NCBI RefSeq assembly: GCF_030246845.1 | Contig: NZ_CP126889.1 | Location: 4,149,001 to 4,213,000 of the forward strand | Direction: 5' to 3' | Source: Enhydrobacter sp. | GTDB taxonomy: Bacteria; Pseudomonadota; Alphaproteobacteria; Reyranellales; Reyranellaceae | DNA length: 64,000 bases | Shown here: in pieces, positions 23,242 through 33,763 of the stretch | Layout: the number at the start of each line of letters is the position of its first letter | How positions within the stretch are numbered: position 1 is the first letter of the stretch | Made by a program: the position numbers and the translations under genes | Notes under the pieces: generated by a model | Databases searched by the model: none | The model's input: the letters and a program-made list of their open reading frames with translations, nothing else | What the model was told of the DNA's origin: nothing

Positions 23242-24313
23242 CGGGCTGCTGGCGCTTTAGTTTCAGGAGCCGCGCCGCATTGCCGCCGAGGATCGCCGCC
23301 TTGTCGGCGGCCGTGAGCTTCGCGTCGCCGACGAACTGCACCGGCTCGTACATGCCCATGTCGAACGGATAGTCGGTACCCATCAGGATGTGGTCGCTGC
23401 CATATGTTCCGACGAGATACTCGAGCTGGCCCGGCTCGAACACGATCGTGTCGAAATACATCTTCTTGAGGTAGTGGCTGGGCTTGTGCTCGATGCAGAG
23501 TCGGCAGTCGCTGCGCGCGCCGTGCGCGTGGTCCATGCGTCCGGCATAGGCCGGGAGGAAGCCGCCGCCGTGGGCTACGCAGATCTTCAGCCCGGGATAG
23601 GTGTCGAGCACACCGGCGAAGATCAGGTGGCTCACGGCCACGGTCGAGTCGAGCGGGTTGCCGATGACGTTGCTGAAATAGTGCTGCGCGAGCCGCCGAC
23701 CGTCGGTGAAGCCGCTGGGATGCAGGAAGATCAGGATGCCGAGCTCCTCGGCCTTGGCGAAGACCGGCCGGAACTGTTCCTCCGAAAGCTCGGCGCCGGC
23801 GACGTTGGTGCAGAGCTCGACCCCGCGCAGGCCGAGTTCCCTGACCAACCGCTCCATCTCGGCGACGGCGAATTCGGGCGCCTGCATTGGCACGGTGCCG
23901 AGACCGACCAGGCGGTCGGGGTGCTTCGCCACCGTGGCCGCGATGTTGTCGTTGATGAGACGAGCGACGTCGCGGCCGACCTCCGGCGGCGTCCAATAGT
24001 AGTACTGTGGCGGCGCCGGCGAGATCGCCTGGATGTCGACGCCCATCTTGTCCATGTCGGCGAGTCGCCGCTCGACCGACGTGAGCTGCGGCCGCACGGT
24101 CTCGGCCTGCGCCTTGTTCACCGCCCGCGTCGCCTCGTTCGAGAAGCGCACCTGCGGCTCGTCATGCGTCAGGCCGGCCTGCGCCACGAGTTCCACCGCG
24201 GCAGGGCTTAGAATGTGACAATGGATGTCGATGACCGGCCCGGCGGTCTTGCGGACAGCGCGTCGGGCCGCCGGAAGATGTGTCCCAGGTCGAGGCGAAC
24301 AGGTATAGAGCAT
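23198..24313 (-). CDS. Amidohydrolase family protein, ACMSD/decarboxylase-like
   Basis: This 371-residue protein matches the amidohydrolase-2 group that includes ACMSD and gamma-resorcylate decarboxylases. Visible features are DIHCHILSPAAVEL (HxH metal ligands), PAPPQYYYWTPPEVGRDVARLINDNIA, LGTVPMQAPEFAVAEMERLV, IFLHPSGFTDGRRLAQHYFSN (His), CVAHGGGFLPAYAGRMDHA (His), and MGTDYPFDMG (Asp). Either hydrolysis or decarboxylation of an aromatic or semialdehyde substrate is possible. ATG 24313 has GGAAGGG upstream. The last 14 or so residues extend beyond the family core into the SDR 3' end. Divergent from the metallophosphatase gene. Confidence 0.85.
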   Translation of the reverse strand: MLYTCSPRPGTHLPAARRAVRKTAGPVIDIHCHILSPAAVELVAQAGLTHDEPQVRFSNEATRAVNKAQAETVRPQLTSVERRLADMDKMGVDIQAISPAPPQYYYWTPPEVGRDVARLINDNIAATVAKHPDRLVGLGTVPMQAPEFAVAEMERLVRELGLRGVELCTNVAGAELSEEQFRPVFAKAEELGILIFLHPSGFTDGRRLAQHYFSNVIGNPLDSTVAVSHLIFAGVLDTYPGLKICVAHGGGFLPAYAGRMDHAHGARSDCRLCIEHKPSHYLKKMYFDTIVFEPGQLEYLVGTYGSDHILMGTDYPFDMGMYEPVQFVGDAKLTAADKAAILGGNAARLLKLKRQQPVSRSRPRLQPGTDR

Positions 24314-24493
24314 GGTTCCCTTCCGGTTGTCGGCAGCATAGTGGTCGACGTTATGAACGATTTTCCACAATGTATATCGGGGTATGTCGGATCGTCCTTG
24401 CGCAAAGAGGCCGGAAGTGCGGCCAAGGCCGGCGTACATCATCTCTGCGATGAGGCCGGTTTCGGGCCCCGGCCTTAGGGTGAGCGCAGGATT

Positions 24494-25264
24494 ATGATCC
24501 TTGATCGGTTGTTTGGACGCAGGCCGGAAACCCTGCTGGGGGAGATCCCTCCCGGTGTGGCCGTCTACGCCATCGGCGACGTCCACGGTCGCTTCGATCT
24601 GCTGCAGGACTTGCTGGCGCGTATCGTCGATGACGCCGACCGGCATGCCGACGTCCGTCGCAACCTGATCTTTTTGGGTGACTATATCGACCGCGGGCCC
24701 GAGAGCCGCAGTGTCGTCGAGGCGCTCCTGCAGGACCCGTTGCCCGGCTTCGCGACGATCCGTCTGATGGGCAACCACGAGGAGGCCTTCCTCGCCTTCC
24801 TCGACGGCAAGACCGATGGCCTCGACTGGCTGGCGTATGGCGGCCTCGAAACGCTGATGTCCTATGGCGTGTCCCTGCGCCATCTGCCGCGGACCGAGGA
24901 CGCGGTGGGGGCGCTTAGGCGGTCGGTGGCGGCGTCTGTTCCCGCGAGTCACATCGAGCTTTTGCGCCGCTGTGCTCTCTATCAATGTGTGGGCGATTAC
25001 TTGTTCGTCCATGCGGGCGTCCGCCCCGGCGTGCCCCTCGAACAGCAGACGCCGGCCGATCTGCTGTGGATCCGCGACGACTTCCTGCGCAGCAAGGTGC
25101 CGCTGCCGGAGCACGTGGTCGTGCACGGTCACACGATCTGCGACTTCCCGCAGGATCGGCGGCACCGCATCAACATCGACACCGGCGCCTTCGCCAGCGG
25201 TCGGTTGACCTGTCTGGTGCTGCGCGGGGCGGGCCGCCGATTCATCTCGACGACCGATCGCTGA
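24494..25264 (+). CDS. Serine/threonine-type metallophosphatase
   Basis: This 256-residue calcineurin-like phosphoesterase carries the full PPP signature in order: YAIGDVHGRFDLL (GDxHG), IFLGDYIDRGPESR (GDxxDRG), IRLMGNHEEAFLAFL (GNHE), FVHAGVRPG (His) and VVHGHTICD (His). It probably binds two metal ions and removes phosphate from Ser/Thr phosphoproteins or small molecules. The 180-base spacer to the divergent amidohydrolase holds the promoters. No partner kinase is nearby. Start ATG 24494. Confidence 0.88.
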   Translation: MILDRLFGRRPETLLGEIPPGVAVYAIGDVHGRFDLLQDLLARIVDDADRHADVRRNLIFLGDYIDRGPESRSVVEALLQDPLPGFATIRLMGNHEEAFLAFLDGKTDGLDWLAYGGLETLMSYGVSLRHLPRTEDAVGALRRSVAASVPASHIELLRRCALYQCVGDYLFVHAGVRPGVPLEQQTPADLLWIRDDFLRSKVPLPEHVVVHGHTICDFPQDRRHRINIDTGAFASGRLTCLVLRGAGRRFISTTDR

Positions 25265-25274
25265 CGCCCCGTTG

Positions 25275-25695
25275 CTACAGCCTCCACAGGGTGACGCCGG
25301 GCGGCACCGAGGTTCGGTCGAGAAGGGCGGGCACGTCGTCGACGAATCCGCCGGGTTTCAGGATGCTGCCGATCGCCGTCGACGCCGCGCCCAGAGGCTT
25401 GAGGTCCGGATGCTTGCTGGGATCGATCGAGTCGGGACGGTAACCATATGAAAGTCGGCGTCTCGCAGGTCTTCTGCAGTCTATGTGAAACGCAATGTCG
25501 GGGCATGCAAATCGGCGTCCCGGACTTCGCCGGTCCGGTCCCAGCCTTTCGAGAGTTCAGCAATACAGCCGCCGTCGGCATCGAACGCGACAACTGACGC
25601 TCCTGCCTTGGCGAAGGTCGCTTCAACAGGCAGGCAAACACAGCCCAAACCCGTCACAGGAATGCATTGTTCGGTGCGCCTGTCCGCCCTTACCC
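25275..25695 (-). pseudogene. Remnant of a TviB/WbpA-like nucleotide-sugar dehydrogenase
   Basis: Read by hand across frames, this stretch still encodes the first 130 or so residues of a UDP-GlcNAc/UDP-glucose-type dehydrogenase. The Rossmann start PVTGLGCVCLPVEATFAKAG is followed by VVAFDADGGCIAELSKGWDRT, EVRDADL, LRDADFHMVTVPT and SIDPSKHPDLKPLGAAS, then STAIGSILKPGGFV. An in-frame TAG (25481-25483) lies in the middle, and the reading frame shifts near 25447. The cofactor loop has changed (GLGCVC where GLGYVG is usual). The catalytic C-terminal two thirds are absent. It is a dead gene fragment; an intact ugd is present at 56310. Confidence 0.7.
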
Positions 25696-25875
25696 GGCGC
25701 CGTCAGAACTCTCGACATGCTGCCAAATGTCACTAGACGGACCTGGGAATGGCTACAGTTGAGGCGAATCCGCCAGCTTTTCCGACTACTTAGTTGGGCT
25801 GGCGCGTCAAACCAGTTCTCTTTGGCCGCGGTTCATATTAAAGTCTTTGCACACTACGAAGTGCAGGGAACTGTG

Positions 25876-27258
25876 ATGAAAATTGGGGAGACTACCAGTC
25901 GTCTCTTGCCCTTCCCCTCAGGGCAGAGCGTAAGGGCCTTGGCGCGGTTGGCAAAACGTTCCTTGTGCTGGGAGATCGCGGCGCTCGCGATCGTCGGCTG
26001 GAGTGGGAGCGTCCTTGCCCAGACCCCGTACGGGACCGCAGCGCCCGAACAGCGATATGCGCCGCCGCCGGGTCAGGATTTTCAGAACCCGCGGGAGGCG
26101 GCGGCCGAGAACTACAATCCGCCGGGAGTGAGAGTGGGCTCCTTCCTTCTCTTCCCCACGCTCGAGTTGGACGAGGCCTATACCGACAACATCTATGCCT
26201 CATCATCCCAACGAGTCGGAAGCTTCATCCAGCTCGTGAATCCGAGCCTGCAATTGCGCTCGCAATGGGGACAGCACGCGCTGAACTTCTTCGCCCGAGG
26301 CAGCTTCGGCTTCTACAGCGCCGATGCGACCCAGAATTATCAGGACATCCAAGCCGGCTTCGATGGTCGCTACGACATCACTCCGGAGTCCAATTTCTAT
26401 GGCGGTGCGACTTACACCCGTGCACACTACTTCCCGGGCACCCCAAATGCCGTGATCGGCCCCTTTCCGGTCTCCATATACAACCAGTACACGGCGAACG
26501 CCGGCTACTTTCAGCAGTTTGGGCGCTTTCGGGCCCGCCTGGACGGTCAATTCGACGCCTACGACTACCTCAACAACGGGCAGGGTCCTAACCAAGGCTT
26601 CAGTTTCAATAGCGATTTCAATCGCATCGAGCTGCGAGAAAGCCTGCGAATTGGGTACGAATTCCTGCCGGGCTACGAGATCTGGACGAGAGGCGGCCTA
26701 AATCAGCGGCGTTACCAAAACAATCCGGACTCCTCCGGTCTTTTTCACAATTCGTCCGGCTTCGAGGTCGTCGGCGGCTTTGCCGTCCAGATCAGCACCA
26801 TCACCTCGTTCGAGGTATTCGCCGGCTATATTCAGCAGAACTATGTCGATCCGGCGTTCCCCACGATCAGCGTCCCGACCTTTGGCCTGACCGGCTACTG
26901 GAGCCCGCTCCGGCAACTGCTCGTGAAGCCGTATATTCGCCGGACTATCGACGAATCGTCGTTGTCGACCGCATCGGCCTACATCAACACGAGCGGCGGT
27001 CTGGACGTGAGCTACAATTTCCTACCCAACGTCCGCCTCGACGGCCATGCCGATTATTCGGTAGCCGATTACCAGATCGCCGTCGGGGAACAGGGCCGCT
27101 ATGATCAATACTGGACGATTCGTGCCGGCGTGACCTACCAGCCGACGCCCAATTTCTTCATCGGGCCGAGCTACCAGTTCATCCATCGAACATCCAATCA
27201 GGTCGGATTGGACTACGACGCCAACCAGATCATGCTCCGCTTGGGCGCGCAGCTCTGA
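25876..27258 (+). CDS. Outer-membrane beta-barrel protein
   Basis: This 460-residue protein has an extended signal peptide (about residues 1-50, hydrophobic core EIAALAIVGWSGSVLAQ) and a Pro/Gln-rich mature start. A series of amphipathic beta strands rich in aromatic residues follows (FLLFPTLELDEAYTDNIYAS, LNFFARGSFGFYSADA, VRLDGHADYSVADYQIA). The end, IMLRLGAQL, is a typical barrel terminus although Leu rather than Phe is last. It resembles putative beta-barrel porins of exopolysaccharide loci (BBP2 group). The ATG at 25876 fits the signal peptide; a longer frame from 25495 is only an open frame. Upstream 25696-25875 holds no other gene that I can see. Confidence 0.75.
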   Translation: MKIGETTSRLLPFPSGQSVRALARLAKRSLCWEIAALAIVGWSGSVLAQTPYGTAAPEQRYAPPPGQDFQNPREAAAENYNPPGVRVGSFLLFPTLELDEAYTDNIYASSSQRVGSFIQLVNPSLQLRSQWGQHALNFFARGSFGFYSADATQNYQDIQAGFDGRYDITPESNFYGGATYTRAHYFPGTPNAVIGPFPVSIYNQYTANAGYFQQFGRFRARLDGQFDAYDYLNNGQGPNQGFSFNSDFNRIELRESLRIGYEFLPGYEIWTRGGLNQRRYQNNPDSSGLFHNSSGFEVVGGFAVQISTITSFEVFAGYIQQNYVDPAFPTISVPTFGLTGYWSPLRQLLVKPYIRRTIDESSLSTASAYINTSGGLDVSYNFLPNVRLDGHADYSVADYQIAVGEQGRYDQYWTIRAGVTYQPTPNFFIGPSYQFIHRTSNQVGLDYDANQIMLRLGAQL

Positions 27259-27401
27259 CAGCGCTCCGTCGATTAGGCTGCGGATCGCTGCGCGGATGCT
27301 GACACTGTCGTCCGCGCGGTAGGCGGCGGCGATAATGGTCGCCCACCCGCCTCGCTTGGCGCCTGCGACGACATGGCAGCGGTAAACGGCGACCTTACCA
27401 A

Positions 27402-27420
27402 TACATACTGTTTGTATGTA
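27402..27420. promoter_or_regulatory. Perfect inverted repeat, TetR-family-like operator
   Basis: TACATAC (27402-27408), TGTTT, GTATGTA (27414-27420). The 19-base perfect dyad lies 21 bases upstream of the MAPEG start. It has the size and symmetry typical of TetR-family operators. No TetR gene remains beside it; the region to the left (27259-27401) has no reading frame that I can identify. Confidence 0.5.
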
Positions 27421-27441
27421 GATCGGTAAGCGAGGAACGTC

Positions 27442-27876
27442 GTGACGAACCTGAATCCGTCTGCGGTGTCGATCCTGCACGCCGTCCTCGGCATGGGGCT
27501 GCTTTCGCTGGTCATGGCGGGCTGGATGGGAGCAACGCGCCTGCCGGCGATGCGCCGGGCAGGCCTCTGCCTGCAGGACGCCGCCCACACGGTCGACCTG
27601 CATGCCCGGCTTCCGTCAGCCGCACGACGCGTTTAGGACAACTACAATCATCTGTTCGAGGCGCCGACCGTGTTCTACGCGGTGGCGCTCGTGGTGGTGG
27701 TCGCCGGAATCGCGGATCCCCTGTACGCAGGCTGCGCTTGGGCGTTTCTCGTCCTTCGTGTCCTGCACTCGGTGGTGCAGGCGACGGTCAATCTCGTGCC
27801 GCTGAGGTTGCTGCTTTTCGTCCTTTCCTGGGCCGCGCTCGTCCCCATGATCGTCTGTCCGCTATGGACGCTTTGA
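27442..27876 (+). pseudogene. MAPEG-family membrane protein gene interrupted by one stop codon
   Basis: In a single frame, 27442-27876 encodes a 144-residue MAPEG-type protein. There are four hydrophobic helices, starting with ILHAVLGMGLLSLVMAGWMG, and the family motif DNYNHLFEAPTVFYA lies between helix 1 and 2. The only lesion is a TAG at 27634-27636, immediately before that motif, which divides it into 64 and about 79 residues. No frameshift is present. The first product would be one helix only. A single-base change would restore the gene, so decay is recent, or a sequencing error is possible. The GTG start at 27442 lies after a palindromic operator. Confidence 0.75.
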
Positions 27877-27942
27877 ACGGCCTTGGCCTTCGGTCTCGAT
27901 CGACCTTCGACCAAGGTCGCATTGACGAGGCAACAATATACC

Positions 27943-27955
27943 GCACAACTTGTGC
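27943..27955. promoter_or_regulatory. 13-bp palindrome upstream of the ABC importer
   Basis: GCACAA (27943-27948), C, TTGTGC (27950-27955) is a perfect dyad 105 bases before the substrate-binding protein start. A TTGACG lies 16-21 bases earlier (27922-27927). It could be an operator of the transport operon. The 27877-28059 spacer holds no gene that I can support. Confidence 0.35.
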
Positions 27956-28059
27956 AGCCTGAGACAGTCGGTCTGACGGGACGGAAAGGGCTGGCCTCGG
28001 GACGTGGAGTTTCGCAATTCGAGCTCAAGACTCGGATGCACGCACAGGAGGAAACAGAG

Positions 28060-29409
28060 ATGACACAGCGTGTCCATTCCAATGCCTTGTCGCGGCGCGG
28101 GCTGCTTCAGGCGAGCACGGCTTTGGCCGGCGCGTCGCTGGCCGCACCGTTCCTGGCGCTTCCCGCACTCGCCGAGGACCATCCGGCGATCGGCACCTAT
28201 CCGGCCGGTTCGAGCGGCTCGTCGGTCTTTGTCGGCATCACATGCCCGCGTACCGGCACCTATGCGGTGCAGGGAGAGGACGAGATCAAGGGCTGCGAGC
28301 TCGCGATCGAGCATATCAACAGCGGCCACCCGCTGATCAAGGCGATCTCACCCAAGACGACGAAGGGCGTGCTCGGCAAGGAAGTGAAATACGGCATCGC
28401 CGATGATGGTGCAAAGCCGAACAGCGCGGTGCAGAATATTTCGCGCTTCATCACCGAGGACAAGGCGGTGGTGTTCACCGGCGGCACCTCGAGCGCCGTC
28501 GCGGTGGCGCTGAACAAGCTCGCGCAGCGCGAGAAGGTGCTCTACATGACGAGCATCTCCGGCTCCAACGATACGACCGGCAAGGATTGCGTGCGCTACG
28601 GCTTCCGTGAGTGCTTCTATGGCCAGACAGCCGCGGCAGGCGTCGGTCCGGTGCTGCTGAAGGCGTTCGGCAAAGGCAAGAAAGCCGCCTATCTGACGCC
28701 GGACTACACCTACGGCCACACCGTCCAGAAGTCGATGGAGGAGTTCCTCAACAAGAACGGCGGCTGGACGACCGCGACCAACCAGGTCGCGCCGCTCGGC
28801 GCGCCGGACTACAGCTCGTATCTCCTGAACGTCGTCAATTCCGGCGCCGACTTCCTGCTTAACATCAACTGGGGGCACGACGCGGTCCTGTCGATCCAGC
28901 AGGCCAAGCAGTTCGGCGTGCTCGGCAAGATGAAGCTCGTGGTGCCCTACCAGACGCCGTTCCTGGCGCGCGAGGTCGGTGCCGAGCTGACGCAGGGCGT
29001 CTATGCCGCGACGGATTTCTGGTGGAGCCTCGAGGACAAGTACCCCCTGGCCAAGATGTTCGTCGAGGCCTTCGACAAGAAATACGGCTACAAGCCGGAA
29101 TGGGGAGCCAACGCCTGCTATCTGCAATTCGCCTTCTGGGCGAATGCCGTGGAGACGGCCGGCACTTTCTATCCGCCCGAGGTGATCAAGGTGCTCGAAT
29201 CGGGCGCCAAGCTGCAGTCGACGGTCGGCGAGGTGCATTTCCGGCCCGAAGACCACCAGCTCGTCCGCCCCGTGATCATCGTCCGCGGCAAGAAGCCCGC
29301 CGACATGAAGAACAAGGAGGACTTCTGGGAGGTTCTCGAGGTTCTGCCCGGCGAGCCGCTGATGCAGAAGCCCGACGCCTTCGGCTGCAAGCTCGGCGCC
29401 TACACCTGA
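28060..29409 (+). CDS. ABC importer substrate-binding protein, branched-chain amino acid/amide type
   Basis: This 449-residue periplasmic binding protein has a twin-arginine-type signal (SRRGLLQASTALAGASLAAPF, cleavage near ALA-ED). The type I periplasmic-binding fold follows (VFVGITCPRTGTYAVQGEDEIKGCELAIEHIN, VFTGGTSSAVAVALNKLAQREKVLYMTSISG, KAAYLTPDYTYGHTVQKSMEEFL). Members bind amino acids, urea, short amides or similar solutes; the ligand is not evident. The ATG at 28060 has AGGAGG eight bases upstream. It is the first gene of an operon with livH, the livM-livG fusion and livF; the gap to livH is 52 bases. Confidence 0.85.
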   Translation: MTQRVHSNALSRRGLLQASTALAGASLAAPFLALPALAEDHPAIGTYPAGSSGSSVFVGITCPRTGTYAVQGEDEIKGCELAIEHINSGHPLIKAISPKTTKGVLGKEVKYGIADDGAKPNSAVQNISRFITEDKAVVFTGGTSSAVAVALNKLAQREKVLYMTSISGSNDTTGKDCVRYGFRECFYGQTAAAGVGPVLLKAFGKGKKAAYLTPDYTYGHTVQKSMEEFLNKNGGWTTATNQVAPLGAPDYSSYLLNVVNSGADFLLNINWGHDAVLSIQQAKQFGVLGKMKLVVPYQTPFLAREVGAELTQGVYAATDFWWSLEDKYPLAKMFVEAFDKKYGYKPEWGANACYLQFAFWANAVETAGTFYPPEVIKVLESGAKLQSTVGEVHFRPEDHQLVRPVIIVRGKKPADMKNKEDFWEVLEVLPGEPLMQKPDAFGCKLGAYT

Positions 29410-29461
29410 CGTTCGCGGCGGCGTCCGTGTTAGCGTACGGGACCGCCAATTGGGGTTGACG

Positions 29462-30337
29462 GTGTTTACGTGGGCTAATCTCGTCTCGCAAATGTTCAAC
29501 GGCCTGGCGCTGGGGGCGCTGCTTGCGCTCATCAGCTCCGGGCTGACGATCATCTACGGCACGCTCGGCGTGCTGAACCTGGCGCACGGCGCCATGTTCA
29601 TGCTGGGCGGCTACGCCGGCTACGTCGCATTCGACGCGACCGGCTCCTACATCGTCGCGGTGATTGCCGGCACGTTGTTCCTGCTGGTGGTGGGCGTGGT
29701 GATGGAGCGGGTGGTCATACGCCATTTCTACAGCCGCCCGCACGAGGATCAGCTCCTGGTCACATTCGGCCTCGGCATCTGTTTCGTCGAGGCGGTCCGT
29801 TTCTTCTTCTCGAGCCTGACGAAGACCGTGCCGGCGCCGCCCTTGCTGTCGGGCATCACCTCGCTCGGCTTCATGTTCTACCCGACCTACCGCCTGGCCG
29901 TCGTCGGCATCGTGGCGGTGGCCCTGATCGTTCTCTACTTCGTCCTCTATCGCACGCGTCTCGGCATGATCGTCCGTGCCGGCATCGAGGACTCGGTGAT
30001 GGTCGATTCGCTGGGGATCGACGTCCACAAGGTATTCATGGTCGTGTTCGGCATCGGCGCGATGGCCGCGGGCTTCGCCGGTATCGTGAATGCGCCGGTG
30101 GTGTCGCTCACGCCCGACGTCGGCGAGGCGATCCTGGTGCAGACCTTCGTCGTGGTGGTGATCGGCGGCGTCGGATCTTTCCCGGGCGCGGTGCTCGGCG
30201 GCCTGATCGCGGGCGAAATCATCAGCATCACCTCGATGATCGATCCGGGCTACGCCTATGTCATGCTCTTCGCCGCGATGACCCTCGTCCTGCTGGTGCG
30301 GCCACACGGCCTGCTCGGCGCGCGAGGTCGCGAATGA
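29462..30337 (+). CDS. livH: LivH-like ABC importer permease
   Basis: This 291-residue inner-membrane permease has about eight hydrophobic helices. Family motifs include MFNGLALGALLALISSGLTIIYGTLGVLNLAHGAMFM near the start and the EAA-type cytoplasmic loop SLGIDVHKVFMVVFGIGAMAAGFAG. It pairs with LivM to form the channel. The GTG at 29462, with GGGG six bases before it, is preferred to the TTG at 29450. It ends 13 bases before the fusion gene. Confidence 0.85.
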   Translation: MFTWANLVSQMFNGLALGALLALISSGLTIIYGTLGVLNLAHGAMFMLGGYAGYVAFDATGSYIVAVIAGTLFLLVVGVVMERVVIRHFYSRPHEDQLLVTFGLGICFVEAVRFFFSSLTKTVPAPPLLSGITSLGFMFYPTYRLAVVGIVAVALIVLYFVLYRTRLGMIVRAGIEDSVMVDSLGIDVHKVFMVVFGIGAMAAGFAGIVNAPVVSLTPDVGEAILVQTFVVVVIGGVGSFPGAVLGGLIAGEIISITSMIDPGYAYVMLFAAMTLVLLVRPHGLLGARGRE

Positions 30338-30350
30338 ACGGTGGCGTCTG

Positions 30351-32179
<1,829 letters not shown>

Positions 32180-32183
<4 letters not shown>

Positions 32184-32878
32184 GCCTGCTCGAGGTCCAG
32201 GGACTGAACTCCTACTACGGCGATTCGCACATCCTGTTCGACGTCGCACTGCGTGTGGAGAAGAACGAGGTCGTGGCGTTGCTCGGCCGGAACGGGGCGG
32301 GCAAGAGCACCACGCTCAAGAGCCTGATGGGGGTGGTCACGCCGCGCTCCGGCAAGGTGATCTTCGACGGCCACGATATCGTCGGCCGCAAGAGCCACAC
32401 CATCGCTCAGGCCGGCATCCAGCTCGTACACGAGGAGCGACGCATCTTCGGCAGCCTGAATGTCGAGGAGAACCTGATCCTGGCCGGACATACGGCGCCC
32501 GGACGCTGGCCGGTCGATCGCATCTGGGAAATGTTTCCGCGCCTGAAGGAACGGCGTGCGAGCCGCGGCACCGATCTTTCCGGCGGCGAGCAGCAGATGC
32601 TGGCCATCGCCCGCGCGCTGATCCGCGACCCCAAGATCGTCCTGCTCGACGAGCCGTTCGAGGGGCTGGCGCCGGTGATCGTGCATGATCTGATGAAAGC
32701 TTGTCGAAATCTCGCCGCGGCGGGCCAGACGATCGTGATCGTCGAGCAGAATCTCGCCGCGGTCCTTGCTCTCGCGCAGCGCGTCTACATCCTGAACAAC
32801 GGCCACATGGCACACGAAAGCCCGGCCGCCGAGATCAAGGCCAATCCCGAGATTCTGCATCGGCATCTGGGCGTATAG
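32180..32878 (+). CDS. livF: LivF-like ABC importer ATPase
   Basis: This 232-residue ATPase has Walker A LLGRNGAGKSTTLK (residues about 36-49), Q-loop LVHEERRIF, signature DLSGGEQQMLAIARAL, Walker B IVLLDEPFEGLAP and the switch in IVEQN. It energises the importer together with the ATPase half of the fused gene. Its ATG overlaps the upstream stop (ATGA). It is slightly shorter than most LivF proteins but complete in motifs. Confidence 0.9.
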
Positions 32879-32931
32879 GGCGAGGCGGCGAGCCGGTAGA
32901 CCTCGGGCCGGGAATTTCCCATCTTGAGGCT

Positions 32932-33763
32932 ATGCCCATGCTCGTCCTGCCGTTCCTCGACGCGCTTGCCCGCGACCTCGTCCAGCCGGCGGACGGGCCG
33001 ACCGTGGACTTCACGCAGCCGCCGGGCGAGGCGGCCCTCGTTCCGGCGGATTCGGTATCGTGGCGGATCTTCAAGAACCCCGTGGCGCTGTTCGTCGGCG
33101 GCGTGGCGGCGGTGATTCTCGAGCTGGCCGATCCGGCGGTGCGCACCGGCGTCTGGGAGCATTCTTCCTTCCGTCGTGATCCTGTGCATCGCCTGCGTCG
33201 GACCGGACTTGCCGCCATGGTCACCGTCTATGGCGCCGGGAGCGCGGCCAGGGCGATGATCGGCCATGTCGTGCGCCTGCACGAGACGATCGTCGGCCGG
33301 ACGCCGGCCGGCGAGGCCTATCGCGCTCGACAGGGAGGAGCTCGATCGGCTTTGCGAGGAGGGATTGACGGCGGCACGGCTCTACGGGGCGGTCAATGCA
33401 CCAGCATCGCATGCGGCGCTGGAGCGGCTCTTCGAGTCCAAGCGCGACAGGCTCGAAGCCTCGCCGATCGTGTTCGAGTTCCTGGACATCATGCGGCGGG
33501 CGCCGGTCTTTCCCCTGGCATTGCGGCCACTGCAGGGCGCGCTGGTCCGCGCTGCGGTCGACCTCGTGCCTGGCTGGGTGCGCGAGCGCCTGGGCTTGTC
33601 GGCGTCTCTCGGCTTGCGCGTAGGGCAACGGCCGCTGGTCCGGCTGGCCGGGGCGCTTGCCGATCGGCTCATCCTGCGTTCCAGTCCGGCCGTGCAGTCC
33701 TGCCTCAGGCTCGGGCTGCCCGCGGACTATCTTTATCGACATCGACGGAGCGGAAAGAAGTGA
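32932..33763 (+). pseudogene. Decayed MpaB/DUF2236 oxygenase-like gene
   Basis: The N-terminal half (32932 to about 33325) matches the DUF2236/latex-clearing-like family: VSWRIFKNPVALFVGGVAAVILELADPAVRTGVWEHSSFRRDPVHRLRRTGLAAMVTVYG then MIGHVVRLHETIVGRTPAGEAYRA. At about 33324 the frame changes, and the C-terminal half continues in another frame (LDREELDRLCEEGLTAARLYGAVNAP ... VPGWVRERLGLSASLG) to 33763. The segment that usually carries the WVH motif between these halves is missing, about 40 residues. A deletion with frameshift is the simplest reading. The end overlaps the ArsC-like gene start (GTGA). Confidence 0.7.

Noticed and set aside
25495..25875. A longer N-terminus for the outer-membrane barrel protein
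   Set aside because: The added part is not hydrophobic or conserved and overlaps the dehydrogenase remnant; the ATG at 25876 gives a proper signal peptide.
27259..27401. A divergent TetR gene opposite the MAPEG gene
   Set aside because: Minus-strand frames here are short and show no helix-turn-helix pattern; only the operator-like dyad can be supported.
27634..27636. Programmed decoding of TAG in the MAPEG gene (for example pyrrolysine)
   Set aside because: No reason to expect such decoding in this lineage; relatives have ordinary residues before the DNYNHL motif.
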